Positions 1-8,544 of a stretch of 49,077 bases of DNA are shown here, one piece after another. A program made the translations under genes and the position numbers. Position 1 is the stretch's first letter, and each line of letters begins with the position of its first letter. This stretch comes from Burkholderiaceae bacterium (GTDB lineage: Bacteria > Pseudomonadota > Gammaproteobacteria > Burkholderiales > Burkholderiaceae_C), in the NCBI GenBank assembly GCA_028685665.1, contig JAQUDN010000004.1, positions 1-49,077 on the forward strand. Direction: 5' to 3'. The notes under the pieces were generated by a model. That model did no database searches, was not told the origin of the DNA, and was given only the letters and a program-made list of their open reading frames with translations.

Positions 1-902
1 CGAATCGTCTGCAGGCCCGCCAGGCGCGACACGGCGATGCCATCGATGCGCCGGTCCAGCAGCTCGAAATAGGCGCTGCTCGCTGAAAACCGCGAATGGG
101 TCGCGGCGTACTGGCTCTCCACCTGCCCGGCCAGCCGGGTCAAGCGGTCGAGCAGCGCCGGTTCGGCATCGCGGTTGGCGGTGCGGATGGCATCGGCCAG
201 CCCGGCCAGTTCGCGTTCGGCAAAGGCCAGCACCGTGCTGGCCTCGCGCGCGGCGGGCAGGCCCAGCAGCGCCGCCATGCGGTAGGTTTCGATCTCCAGC
301 AGCTGCTGCACCAGCCGCCCCTGGCGGCGCGGGGTCATGCCCCCGGTGAGCAGCACCATGCGGGAAAAACCGTCGGCGTGGATGACAAAGTCGGTGTACA
401 CCTCGCCATGGCCATCGGCCACGGTCGAGGCCACCAGGGTGTCCTCGTGCAGGACATGGCGCACGATCGACCCGGACCCAAAGGCCTGGGTGGGCAGCAC
501 CCACAGGTTCAGGCTGCACAGGCAGCGCCCCGGCAAGGCGGCCAGCCAATCGTGCGGGACCACCGTGGCAGCACCGACCGGCTCCCGGTCGGCGAAGACC
601 TCGACCTGGGTGGGGATGGTGAAGGTCCAGGTCACAAACTCGGTGTGCAACTCCCAGCGCAGCCGGAACGCGGCCAGGTCCACGCGCAGGTGCGTGGTCT
701 CGGCGTCGGGCGGGGCCTGGTGGTGGTCGCGCAAGAGAGCGGCCAGGTGGGCCCGGCTGGCTTCACGCTCGGCGGCATCGGCCAGCATCACGATGTGGGC
801 GATGGCCAGGGGGGCCGTCAAGGCCTCGGGGGGACGGGCATGGATCTCGTTGTGCAGCAGGGCCCGCTGGGGGTGCTGCGCGGTGCGCAAAAGTGTGTTC
901 AT
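1..902 (-). CDS. DUF3422 family protein (3' end outside window)
   Basis: The minus-strand frame from ATG at 902 stays open to the window edge, giving about 300 residues. It starts MNTLLRTAQHPQRALLHNEI and continues HARPPEALTAPLA; the N-terminal H-N-E-x-HARPP signature is typical of the DUF3422 family, whose members are about 430 residues with a C-terminal membrane segment that would lie outside this window. GAGAGG sits just upstream of the ATG and supports the start. The function of the family is unknown. The ORF track misses this gene because it has no stop inside the window. A terminator separates it from the upstream tctBA unit, so it is probably transcribed independently. Confidence 0.8.
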   Translation of the reverse strand, partial: MNTLLRTAQHPQRALLHNEIHARPPEALTAPLAIAHIVMLADAAEREASRAHLAALLRDHHQAPPDAETTHLRVDLAAFRLRWELHTEFVTWTFTIPTQVEVFADREPVGAATVVPHDWLAALPGRCLCSLNLWVLPTQAFGSGSIVRHVLHEDTLVASTVADGHGEVYTDFVIHADGFSRMVLLTGGMTPRRQGRLVQQLLEIETYRMAALLGLPAAREASTVLAFAERELAGLADAIRTANRDAEPALLDRLTRLAGQVESQYAATHSRFSASSAYFELLDRRIDGIAVSRLAGLQTI

Positions 903-962
903 GGAATCCTCTCGGCGCCATTGTGGCCTGCGGCAAGGCCGGCTGGACACCCGGCGATGGCC

Positions 963-1000
963 CCAGCAAAAACGGCACCCGAAGGTGCCGTTTTTGCTGG
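963..1000 (-). terminator. Perfect-stem terminator after tctA
   Basis: A 16-bp perfect inverted repeat, CCAGCAAAAACGGCAC paired with GTGCCGTTTTTGCTGG, has a 6-nt loop. A-run and T-run arms make it usable in either direction. It lies 24 bp past the tctA stop and before the DUF3422 start, so its likely job is to end tctBA transcription. Confidence 0.85.
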
Positions 1001-1023
1001 TAGTTGCCGATCGAAAGACCGGA

Positions 1024-2535
1024 TCAGTCCTCGACGAACGCTTCTTCGCGCTTGTTCTTCACCGCAGGCAGCAGCACCACGACCAGCAACAGGGCGGCGG
1101 CGGCCAGCAGACCGGCGGACAGCGGACGCGTGACAAACACGCTCCAGTCGCCACGCGACAGCAGCAGGGCACGGCGCAGGTTTTCTTCCATCATCGGGCC
1201 CAGGATGAAGCCCAGCAGCAGGGGCGCAGGTTCCGTGCCCAGCTTGTGGAAGACGTAGCCGATCAGGCCGAACAAGCCCACCATCCAGATGTCGAAGGTG
1301 TTGTTGTTGGTGGAGTACACGCCAATCGCGCAGAACAGCACGATGGAGGGGTAGAGCCAGCGGTAGGGCACGGTGAGCAGCTTGATCCAGATGCCGATCA
1401 GCGGCAGGTTCAGGATCACCAGCATGGCGTTGCCGATCCACATCGAGGCGATCAGGCCCCAGAACAGCTCGGGGTTGCTCGTCATCACCTGGGGGCCAGG
1501 CTGGATGTTGTGGATGGTCATCGCGCCCACCATCAGCGCCATCACGGCGTTGGGGGGAATGCCCAGGGTCAGCAGCGGAATGAAGGAGGTTTGCGAACCC
1601 GCGTTGTTGGCGGCTTCTGGCGAGGCCACACCACGGATGTTGCCCTTGCCGAACGGCACTTCACCGCGCTTGAGCTTGGTCTTCTTTTCGATGGTGTAGG
1701 CCGCAAAGGCCGCCAGCAGCGCACCGCCACCGGGCAGGATGCCCAGGGCCGAGCCCAGGGCCGTGCCGCGCAGGATGGCCGGGGCCATGCGCTTGAAGTC
1801 TTCCTTGGTGGGGAACAGGCCCTGCACCTTGGCGGTGAACACTTCGCGGTCTTCTTCAGGGCGCGAGAGGTTGGCAATGATTTCGCCGTAGCCGAACACG
1901 CCCATGGCGATGGTCACGAAGCCGATACCGTCGGTGAGTTCAGGAATGTCGAAGCTGAAGCGGGCCACACCCGAGTTCACGTCGGTCCCGACCAGGCCCA
2001 TCAGCAGGCCCAGCACGATCATGCCCACGGCCTTGAGCAGGGAGCCCGAAGCCAGCACCACGGCACCGATCAGGCCCAGCACCATCAGCGAGAAGTACTC
2101 GGCAGGGCCGAACTTGAACGCCACTTCGGTCAGCGGAGGCGCAAAGGCCGCCAGGATCAGCGTACCGACGCAGCCCGCAAAGAACGAGCCCAGACCGGCC
2201 GCCGCCAGCGCGGGACCCGCCCGGCCATTGCGCGCCATCTGGTAGCCGTCGATCACGGTCACCACCGAGGACGATTCGCCAGGCAGGTTCACCAGGATCG
2301 CGGTGGTCGAACCGCCGTATTGCGCACCGTAGTAGATGCCCGACAGCATGATCAGCGCCGCCACGGGGGGCAGCGCGTAGGTGGCGGGCAGCAGCATGGC
2401 GATGGTGGCGACCGGGCCGATGCCGGGCAACACACCGATCAGCGTGCCCAGAAGGCAGCCGACAAAACAGTAAATGAGGTTTTGAAACGTGAAGGCGACG
2501 CCGAAGCCGAGCGCCAGGTTGTCAAACAATTCCAT
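1024..2535 (-). CDS. tctA: Tripartite tricarboxylate transporter permease, TctA family
   Basis: A 503-residue, strongly hydrophobic protein of the usual TctA length. The N-terminal region with GTLIGVLPGIGPVATIAMLLP and the stretch YYGAQYGGSTTAILVNLPGE are the conserved family segments. TctA is the large membrane subunit of TTT carriers, which take up citrate and related carboxylates together with a small TctB subunit and a periplasmic TctC receptor. It begins 15 nt after tctB, with AGGAG before the ATG, so the two are one transcript. No TctC gene is adjacent; in betaproteobacteria many TctC-like receptors are encoded elsewhere. Substrate cannot be predicted from sequence alone. Confidence 0.93.
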   Translation of the reverse strand: MELFDNLALGFGVAFTFQNLIYCFVGCLLGTLIGVLPGIGPVATIAMLLPATYALPPVAALIMLSGIYYGAQYGGSTTAILVNLPGESSSVVTVIDGYQMARNGRAGPALAAAGLGSFFAGCVGTLILAAFAPPLTEVAFKFGPAEYFSLMVLGLIGAVVLASGSLLKAVGMIVLGLLMGLVGTDVNSGVARFSFDIPELTDGIGFVTIAMGVFGYGEIIANLSRPEEDREVFTAKVQGLFPTKEDFKRMAPAILRGTALGSALGILPGGGALLAAFAAYTIEKKTKLKRGEVPFGKGNIRGVASPEAANNAGSQTSFIPLLTLGIPPNAVMALMVGAMTIHNIQPGPQVMTSNPELFWGLIASMWIGNAMLVILNLPLIGIWIKLLTVPYRWLYPSIVLFCAIGVYSTNNNTFDIWMVGLFGLIGYVFHKLGTEPAPLLLGFILGPMMEENLRRALLLSRGDWSVFVTRPLSAGLLAAAALLLVVVLLPAVKNKREEAFVED

Positions 2536-2550
2536 GGTCGTGACTCCTGC

Positions 2551-3039
2551 TTAACCGGAAATGAAACTGGGCCAGACCGGAAACTGCAGCTTCAGCGCCA
2601 GGACGAACGCCACATAGCTGCCCGCCGCCAGCACCGTGGCCAGAATGAACACCGCCTTGGCTGCAAACTCTTCGCCCGCCAGGCTGGCGATGAAGGCCAA
2701 AGCGTAAATCGCCACGATCAGGCCCATGGCGGGAATGCCCAGGCTGGGCAGACCGGCCAGCAGCACGCCGAAGGCCAGGTTGGCGGCGAGGATGAAGAAC
2801 AGCGGCTTCCAGGCCCATTTGCCGATCTTGTCGCCGTCCTGGGTTTCCACCACGGTCGCATTGAAGGTGATGACCAGACCGATCACGGCCAGCAAGATGC
2901 CCAGCATCAGGGGGAAATAGCCTGGCCCCATGCGGGCGCCAGAGCCGACGCTGTACGTGGTTGCTCCCCACGCAAATGCGCCACCGACCCCCATGAACAT
3001 GAGGCCGGAAAAAAAGTCTTTTTGACTCTTGATTTTCAC
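2551..3039 (-). CDS. tctB: Tripartite tricarboxylate transporter small membrane subunit, TctB family
   Basis: About 162 residues with four predicted membrane segments: FFSGLMFMGVGGAFAWG, a segment near YFPLMLGILLAVIGLVI, the pair around FFILAANLAFGVLLAG and LIVAIYALAFIASLAG, and a final hydrophobic stretch. The SGARMGPGYFPLMLG motif is characteristic of TctB. The ORF track extends to 3114, but TAGGAG lies just before a GTG at 3039 (protein starting MKIKSQKDFF), which I take as the start. It is the first gene of the tctBA unit. Confidence 0.9.
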   Translation of the reverse strand: MKIKSQKDFFSGLMFMGVGGAFAWGATTYSVGSGARMGPGYFPLMLGILLAVIGLVITFNATVVETQDGDKIGKWAWKPLFFILAANLAFGVLLAGLPSLGIPAMGLIVAIYALAFIASLAGEEFAAKAVFILATVLAAGSYVAFVLALKLQFPVWPSFISG

Positions 3040-3200
3040 GGAATAACTCCTAGACGACGATCCAAGGGTGGGAATTGTGTCGCCGATATGGGCTCCGCCC
3101 CATGTGGATTCCACCTACGGAACGGCCGGGGTTTACCCTGATCCAGCCAGGCCCTGCGCCGGCCCGATCGCCCCCGCCAGCGCGGGGACAAAACCCCGGC

Positions 3201-5006
3201 TCACTGGGGTGGCGGCGTCGAGGCCATGACCTCGTCCAGGGTGGTCAGGCCCTGGGCCACGCGCAGGGCGCCGGCCATGCGCAGCGGGGTCATGCCATCG
3301 GCCACGGCCTGGTGGCGCAACTGGTCCAGCACGGGCGTGGCGGTGATGCCCTGCTTGAGCGCAGGCGTCACCGTGAGCAGCTCGTACAGGCCCATGCGCC
3401 CCCGGAACCCCGTCATGCGGCAGTCCACGCAGCCCACCGGCCGGTAGGGGTGGTAGCCCCCGCCCAGCGTCCAGGGCTTGACGGCCTCGGCCAGGGCGGC
3501 GGGCGCGCTTTCGTCGTCCACCTGCTTGCACTGCTTGCACAGGGTGCGCACCAGGCGCTGGGCCAGCACGCCGAGCAGGGTGGCGTTGATCAGGTAGGCC
3601 GGTACGCCCAGCTCCAGCAACCGCGAAATCGCCGCGGGCGCGTCGTTGGTGTGCAAGGTGGTGAAGACCAGGTGCCCCGTCAGCGCGGCCTGCACGGCCA
3701 TTTCGGCGGTCTCCAGGTCGCGGATCTCGCCCACCATGATGATGTCGGGGTCCTGGCGCATGAGGGCGCGCACGCCTTCGGCAAAGTTGAAGTCGATCTG
3801 CGGCTGCACCTGCGTCTGGTTGAAACGGGGCTCGATCATCTCGATCGGGTCCTCGACGGTGCTGACGTTGACCTCCTCAGTGGCCACCCGCTTGAGGGTG
3901 GAATACAGCGTGGTGGTCTTGCCCGAGCCGGTGGGCCCGGTCACCAGGATGATGCCGTGGGGCCGCTGGATCAGCGCCTCCCAGCGCCGCGCATCCTGCG
4001 GCGAGAACCCCAGCGCATCCAGGTCCTTGACCGCGTTGTCGGGATCGAAGATGCGCATGACCATCTTCTCGCCAAAGGCCGTGGGCAAGGTGGACAGGCG
4101 CATTTCCACCTCTTCGCCGCGCGGGTTGCGGGTCTTGATGCGGCCGTCCTGCGGGCGGCGCTTTTCCACCACGTCGATGCGGCCCAGCAGCTTGACGCGC
4201 GCGATCATGGCATTGAGCACCCCCATGGGCATCTGGTAGACCGGGTGCAGCACCCCGTCGATGCGGAAGCGGATCACGCCCTGCTCGCGCCGGGGTTCGA
4301 GGTGGATGTCGCTGGCCCGCTGGTCGAAGGCGTATTGCCACAGCCAATCGACGACCCGGATCACCGCCTGGTCGTTGGCATCGAGCTGCTTGTTGGTGTT
4401 GCCCAGTTCGACCAGCTGCTCGAAGCTGCTGGCACCGGCACTGCCGCCGGCCCGCTGGGCGGCACGCACCGACTTGGCCAGGGCGAAGAATTCCGCGGTG
4501 TAGCGGTGGATGTCCTCGGGATTGGCCACCACACGGCGCACGGGCCGGCGCGCCTGGCGCTCCACCTCGGCCAGCCAGTCGGTCTGGAAAGGCTCGGCTG
4601 TAGCCACGACCACCTCCTCGGGCGTGGCCTGCACGGGCAGCAGCTTGTGCCGCTCGGCGTAGGTAGCGCTCATGGTGTCGGAGACCCGGGCCACGTCCAC
4701 CTTGAGGGGGTCGATGCGCAGGTAGGGCAGGCCGCTGCGCTGGGCCAGGTACTCGGTCAGCATCTCCAGGTCGAGCGCTCGCCCATCGCTGGCGCGCTCC
4801 ATCGACACGCTGGCCAGGCGCACCAGGGGGTGCAGCCGGCTTTCGGCCTGGGAGCAGCGCGCCACGGTGCGCCGGGCCTCGTCGGTGGTGATCACCCCGT
4901 CGGTGCACAGCCAGTTCACCAGCATGCGCCAGTCCAGGGGGCCGACATAGGTCTCAGGCACCGCAGCGGAAGAGGCGGCATGCACAGAGGCAGGGACGCG
5001 TTTCAT
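3201..5006 (-). CDS. GspE/PulE/PilB-family type II secretion or type IV pilus ATPase
   Basis: 601 residues. The N-terminal part (about residues 75-170) looks like the MshEN/T2SSE_N domain. The C-terminal ATPase has Walker A GPTGSGKTTTLYS, an Asp box (IEPRFNQTQVQPQID), Walker B-like RQDPDIIMVGEIRD, a His box (LTGHLVFTTLHTNDAP) and a tetracysteine zinc site (CKQCK ... CVDCR). These are the hallmarks of hexameric ATPases that drive pseudopilus or pilus assembly. It is 30 bp behind the spermidine-synthase-like gene and appears to be last in that operon. No GspF/PilC or prepilin gene is next to it, so whether it serves type II secretion, type IV pili or another filament is open. Confidence 0.88.
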   Translation of the reverse strand: MKRVPASVHAASSAAVPETYVGPLDWRMLVNWLCTDGVITTDEARRTVARCSQAESRLHPLVRLASVSMERASDGRALDLEMLTEYLAQRSGLPYLRIDPLKVDVARVSDTMSATYAERHKLLPVQATPEEVVVATAEPFQTDWLAEVERQARRPVRRVVANPEDIHRYTAEFFALAKSVRAAQRAGGSAGASSFEQLVELGNTNKQLDANDQAVIRVVDWLWQYAFDQRASDIHLEPRREQGVIRFRIDGVLHPVYQMPMGVLNAMIARVKLLGRIDVVEKRRPQDGRIKTRNPRGEEVEMRLSTLPTAFGEKMVMRIFDPDNAVKDLDALGFSPQDARRWEALIQRPHGIILVTGPTGSGKTTTLYSTLKRVATEEVNVSTVEDPIEMIEPRFNQTQVQPQIDFNFAEGVRALMRQDPDIIMVGEIRDLETAEMAVQAALTGHLVFTTLHTNDAPAAISRLLELGVPAYLINATLLGVLAQRLVRTLCKQCKQVDDESAPAALAEAVKPWTLGGGYHPYRPVGCVDCRMTGFRGRMGLYELLTVTPALKQGITATPVLDQLRHQAVADGMTPLRMAGALRVAQGLTTLDEVMASTPPPQ

Positions 5007-5036
5007 GCGAGAGGCACCAGCGGAAAGAGCGCCACG

Positions 5037-5813
5037 TCAGGCGGCCACGGGTTTGAAGACGCGCATCCATTTGGCGGCAGGAAGGTCCCAGCGGGCCTGG
5101 ATGGCCTCGGCGCGGGCCTGCAGATCGGCCCGCTTGGGCCGGACCGGGGTGCGCTGCGCCAGCACCACGGTATTGCCTTCGCGCGTGGGCTTGAAGGCCC
5201 ACAGCGCCTCTTCGCCAAAGGCGGTGGCCATGCTCTGCAGGCTGCGCTCGAAGCTCGACGAACGGCCAAACAGGTTCACCGTCATGCAGCCGTCTTCGCT
5301 GAGCAAGGCGCGGCAATCGGCATAGAAGTCCGGGCTGTCCAGCACGGGGGCCGCCGCCTCGTGGTCGTACAGGTCGACGGCCAGCGCGTCCACCGTGCCC
5401 AGCCACATGGGGTTGCGGATTTCTTCGGCCGCATCGGCCAGCACCACGCGCAGCTTGGGGCCGTCGGGTGGCAGCTTGAACCAGGCACGGCACACGGCCA
5501 GCACCTGGGGATTGAGCTCGATGGCCGTGGCGCACATGCGCAATTTCTTGTGGCAGAACTTGGTGATCGCCCCCGCGCCCAGCCCCAGCTGCATGGCGTG
5601 GCGCTTGCTGACCGAGGCCGGCTCGACGAACAGCAGCCAGGCCATCATGCGCTGCACATATTCCAGCTCCAGCTCGAAGGGCTCGGCCACGCGCATGGAG
5701 CCCTGGATCCAGGGGGTGCCCAGGTGCAGGTGGCGCACCTCGCCATCGTCGGAGACGCTCACCTCAGGAAGCTCTGACACGGTCATTTTTTCGGTCGTTT
5801 TATTGCGGGCCAT
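5037..5813 (-). CDS. Spermidine synthase-like (PABS-fold) protein
   Basis: 258 residues. It shows the nucleotide-binding core of the polyamine synthase fold: HAMQLGLGAGAITKF (glycine-rich loop), TAIELNPQVLAVC (acidic residue that would hold the ribose) and the DAAEEI segment. Single-domain relatives are often annotated as spermidine synthase, but it is not shown that this one makes spermidine; it could be another SAM-type transferase. Its ATG directly abuts the stop of the upstream DNA glycosylase gene, implying co-translation, and gspE follows 30 bp later. The pairing of these three functions has no obvious metabolic logic. Confidence 0.75.
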   Translation of the reverse strand: MARNKTTEKMTVSELPEVSVSDDGEVRHLHLGTPWIQGSMRVAEPFELELEYVQRMMAWLLFVEPASVSKRHAMQLGLGAGAITKFCHKKLRMCATAIELNPQVLAVCRAWFKLPPDGPKLRVVLADAAEEIRNPMWLGTVDALAVDLYDHEAAAPVLDSPDFYADCRALLSEDGCMTVNLFGRSSSFERSLQSMATAFGEEALWAFKPTREGNTVVLAQRTPVRPKRADLQARAEAIQARWDLPAAKWMRVFKPVAA

Positions 5814-6371
5814 TCACACCAATCCATGCCGGGCCAGCAGTTCGGCCCAAGCGTTCAATTTACGTTCAAAACTCCACGAGGCGTTGGCCGGGCTGGTGGA
5901 CGGCAGCCGGAACACCGGCACCTCCAGCAAGGCCGTGCTGCGGGCATGCCTGAAGCTCTCGGCGCCATTGTGGGCGATGGCCGCCAGCCGGGGGCAGTCG
6001 GCCCGCAAGCGGGCGAAGTCGTTCACCTGCGCATTGCGGATGCGGCTGTCCAGGCTGCCCACGCGCTCACAACGGGCATACACATCCCACAGGCCCAGCC
6101 CGCGCGCCAGCAGCCATTCGCAGCGCAGGGCGTAGTGCGCGGGACCGGGCAGCGGGTGCTGCGGCCACAGCGCTTGCAGAATGCGCCAGAAATGGTTTTG
6201 CGGGTGCGCATAGTACTGCCCTGCCCGCAGCGAAGCCACCCCCGGAAAACTGCCCAGCACCAGCACCACGGTGCGCTCGGACACCACGGGTGGCAGGCCC
6301 GTCAGGACCGGGCTCCCCCCGGGCGGGGGCAGGCCGGAGGCGTCGGCGGAAAGGGAACCACGTTCGTGCAT
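5814..6371 (-). CDS. DNA-deoxyinosine (hypoxanthine) glycosylase, UDG superfamily
   Basis: 185 residues. The motif LVLGSFPGVASLRAGQYYAH followed by PQNHFWRIL and the late LPSTSPANA motif match the family-6 UDG-like hypoxanthine-DNA glycosylases (related to Mug/TDG). Such enzymes excise deaminated adenine from DNA. It is the first gene of a compact minus-strand operon, ending exactly where the spermidine-synthase-like gene starts. The N-terminal 25 residues are low-complexity, and a later start near VVSERTVVLVLG is possible. Confidence 0.8.
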   Translation of the reverse strand: MHERGSLSADASGLPPPGGSPVLTGLPPVVSERTVVLVLGSFPGVASLRAGQYYAHPQNHFWRILQALWPQHPLPGPAHYALRCEWLLARGLGLWDVYARCERVGSLDSRIRNAQVNDFARLRADCPRLAAIAHNGAESFRHARSTALLEVPVFRLPSTSPANASWSFERKLNAWAELLARHGLV

Positions 6372-6410
6372 GGGTGGATTCTGGCCTGAAACCCGGCAGG
6401 CCCTTTATTT

Positions 6411-6447
6411 ACTATCAAAAAAATAGCTGCCAGCGCAATACTGGCGT
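6411..6447. repeat. Dispersed AT-rich short repeat, intergenic copy
   Basis: The tract ACTATCAAAAAAATAGCTGC followed by CAGCGC and an imperfect GCGC-type inverted segment lies between the glycosylase and tatD genes. The same core (TATCAAAAA..ATAGC or its complement) recurs at about six other places in the window, including inside genes, against a very GC-rich background. Confidence 0.6.
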
Positions 6448-6468
6448 GCTCCAGAGGCCTCAAACACC

Positions 6469-7299
6469 TCAGGTCTTTGGCAGCAGCGCCGCCAGGCGCG
6501 GCAAGGCGGCACAGGCGTTGGCGCCGGTGGCGCGGGCCAGTTCGGCCAGCGGCAGGCCGCGCAGGCCTGCCACCACTTGGGCGATGCGCGGCAGCTCGGC
6601 CGGGGTGTTGCGCCCCTGCGGCTGCCCCGCCGCCCGCTGCGCCGCCGTGGCATAGAGCCAATGCGGGGGCATGTCGGGCGCATCGGTCTCCAGCACCAGG
6701 GCGTCCAGGGGCAGTTCGGCCGCCAGGCGGCGCAACTGCAGCGCACGCTCGTAGGTCACCGCCCCGCCAAAACCCAGCTTGAAGCCCAGCGCCCCGAAAG
6801 CCTGCGCCTGCTGCAGGCTGCCATTGAAGGCATGGGCGATGCCGCCGCGCACGCCGACCTCGCGCAGCCCCTTGAGCAACAGATCGGCCGAACGGCGCAC
6901 ATGCAGGATCACCGGCAGGTCAAACCGCCGCGCCAGCTGCAGCTGGGCCCGGTAAAAGTGCATCTGCCGCAAGGGGTCCAGCCCCGGCACCCAGAAATCG
7001 AGCCCGATCTCGCCCACCGCCACCAAGCGCGGGTCGCGGTGGTGCTGCGCCAGGGCCTGCGCCAGCCTTTCCAGATCGGCCTCGTCGGCCTGGGCGGTGT
7101 AGAGCGGGTGGATGCCCAGCGCATAGCTGTCACCGTGCTGGTGGGCCAGTTGGCGCACCACCTCCCAATGGGCGCGCTCCACAGCGGGCAGCACGCAATG
7201 CGCCACCCCTGCCTGGGCGGCCTGGGCACGCACGGCAGCACGGTCGGGGGCGAATTCGGCGGCGTCGAGGTGGCAATGGGTGTCGATCCAGCGGTCCAT
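6469..7299 (-). CDS. tatD: TatD family metal-dependent hydrolase
   Basis: 276 residues from ATG at 7299. The start is set by the family's N-terminal HxH motif (RWIDTHCHLDAAEF); the longer ORF in the track only adds a low-complexity leader. Further family motifs are VAVGEIGLDFW, PVILHVRRSADLLL, GGIAHAFNG and LVLETDAPDMPP. TatD proteins are TIM-barrel metal-dependent nucleases or phosphoesterases; the physiological substrate here is unknown. It lies divergently from the MBL-fold gene and about 100 bp upstream of the glycosylase operon, with a copy of the short repeat between. Confidence 0.92.
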   Translation of the reverse strand: MDRWIDTHCHLDAAEFAPDRAAVRAQAAQAGVAHCVLPAVERAHWEVVRQLAHQHGDSYALGIHPLYTAQADEADLERLAQALAQHHRDPRLVAVGEIGLDFWVPGLDPLRQMHFYRAQLQLARRFDLPVILHVRRSADLLLKGLREVGVRGGIAHAFNGSLQQAQAFGALGFKLGFGGAVTYERALQLRRLAAELPLDALVLETDAPDMPPHWLYATAAQRAAGQPQGRNTPAELPRIAQVVAGLRGLPLAELARATGANACAALPRLAALLPKT

Positions 7300-7433
7300 G
7301 GCAGGATGATGCCCGAGGGAACCGGGGTCACGGGGGCGACAGCCGCCCCACGCCCCGGCCACCGCCGCCAAAAAAGAATCCGCTAAGGTGGGGCCATGGT
7401 GGGCACCACGCCCCCCCCCTCCCCCACGCTGCC

Positions 7434-8525
7434 ATGACCGAATCGACCGCCTTGAACCCCACCGCCCCCACCGGCTCCACGCCCGCCCCCGCGCTGGGCT
7501 ACCCCTTTGCCAGCCCGCCCCTGCCCGGCCAGACCCTCGAAGTCGCACCCGGGGTGCACTGGATTCGCATGCCCCTGCCGTTCTCGCTGGACCACATCAA
7601 CCTGTGGGCCCTGGAAGACGGCGAAGGCTGGGCCCTGGTCGATACCGGGGTCTGCAACGAAATCACCCTGGACACCTGGCGCACGCTGTTCAGCACCCTG
7701 CTGCAAGGCCGCCCGGTCACCCGGGTGTTCGTGACGCACATGCACCCCGACCACATCGGCCTGGCCGGCTGGCTGACCCGCCATTTCGGTGCGCGCCTGT
7801 GGATGACGCGGCTCGAATACCTGCACTGCCGCGCCCTGGTCTCCGACACCGGGCGCCCAGCCCCCGCCGAAGGCCTGGCGTTCTACCGCCGCGCGGGCTG
7901 GGGCGACACGGCGCTGGAAGGCTACCAAACCCGTTTTGGCAACTTCGGCAAAGTGATCCATGCCCTGCCCGACAGCTACCGGCGCATCCAGCAGGGCGAA
8001 GCCGTGCAGATCGGCGGCCGCCGCTGGGAAATCTGGGTGGGCGCAGGCCATTCGCCCGAACACGCCTGCCTGTACTGCCCCGAGCAGGGGCTGTTCATTT
8101 CAGGCGACCAGGTCTTGCCGCGCATTTCCTCGAACGTGTCGGTGTACCCGGTCGAGCCCGAGGCCAACCCCATGGCCGAATGGAACGACTCCCTGGCCCG
8201 GCTGCGGCGCGACATCCCCGACGACGTGCTGGTGCTGCCCTCGCACAACGACTGCTTCCGGGGCCTGCACACCCGCATCACGCAACTGCAAAGCGGCCAG
8301 GACAAGGCCATGGAGCGCCTGCGCCGCAGCCTGCGCGAACCGCGCCGCGCCGTCGATGTGTTTGGCGCGCTGTTTGCCCGCCCGATCACCGAAGCCCAGC
8401 ACTCGCTGATCAGCCTGGCCACCGGCGAAAGCCTGGCCTGCCTGAACTACCTGGTGCACACCGGAGAAGCCGTCTGCGAAGCCGATGCGCAGGGCGTGGA
8501 CTGGTACCGGCTCCGCGCCGGCTGA
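7434..8525 (+). CDS. MBL-fold metallo-hydrolase
   Basis: 363 residues. Metal ligands of the metallo-beta-lactamase fold are visible in order: THMHPDHIG (HxHxDH, about residue 101), GHSPEH, SGDQVLP and a late PSHN. The C-terminal about 90 residues form an added helical region often seen in MBL proteins annotated as glyoxalase II-like or hydroxyacyl hydrolase-like. It is not a resistance enzyme on this evidence; the substrate is unknown. It converges with the creatininase gene 20 bp away. Confidence 0.88.
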   Translation: MTESTALNPTAPTGSTPAPALGYPFASPPLPGQTLEVAPGVHWIRMPLPFSLDHINLWALEDGEGWALVDTGVCNEITLDTWRTLFSTLLQGRPVTRVFVTHMHPDHIGLAGWLTRHFGARLWMTRLEYLHCRALVSDTGRPAPAEGLAFYRRAGWGDTALEGYQTRFGNFGKVIHALPDSYRRIQQGEAVQIGGRRWEIWVGAGHSPEHACLYCPEQGLFISGDQVLPRISSNVSVYPVEPEANPMAEWNDSLARLRRDIPDDVLVLPSHNDCFRGLHTRITQLQSGQDKAMERLRRSLREPRRAVDVFGALFARPITEAQHSLISLATGESLACLNYLVHTGEAVCEADAQGVDWYRLRAG

Positions 8526-8544
8526 GCGCCGCGCACCATCCAGG

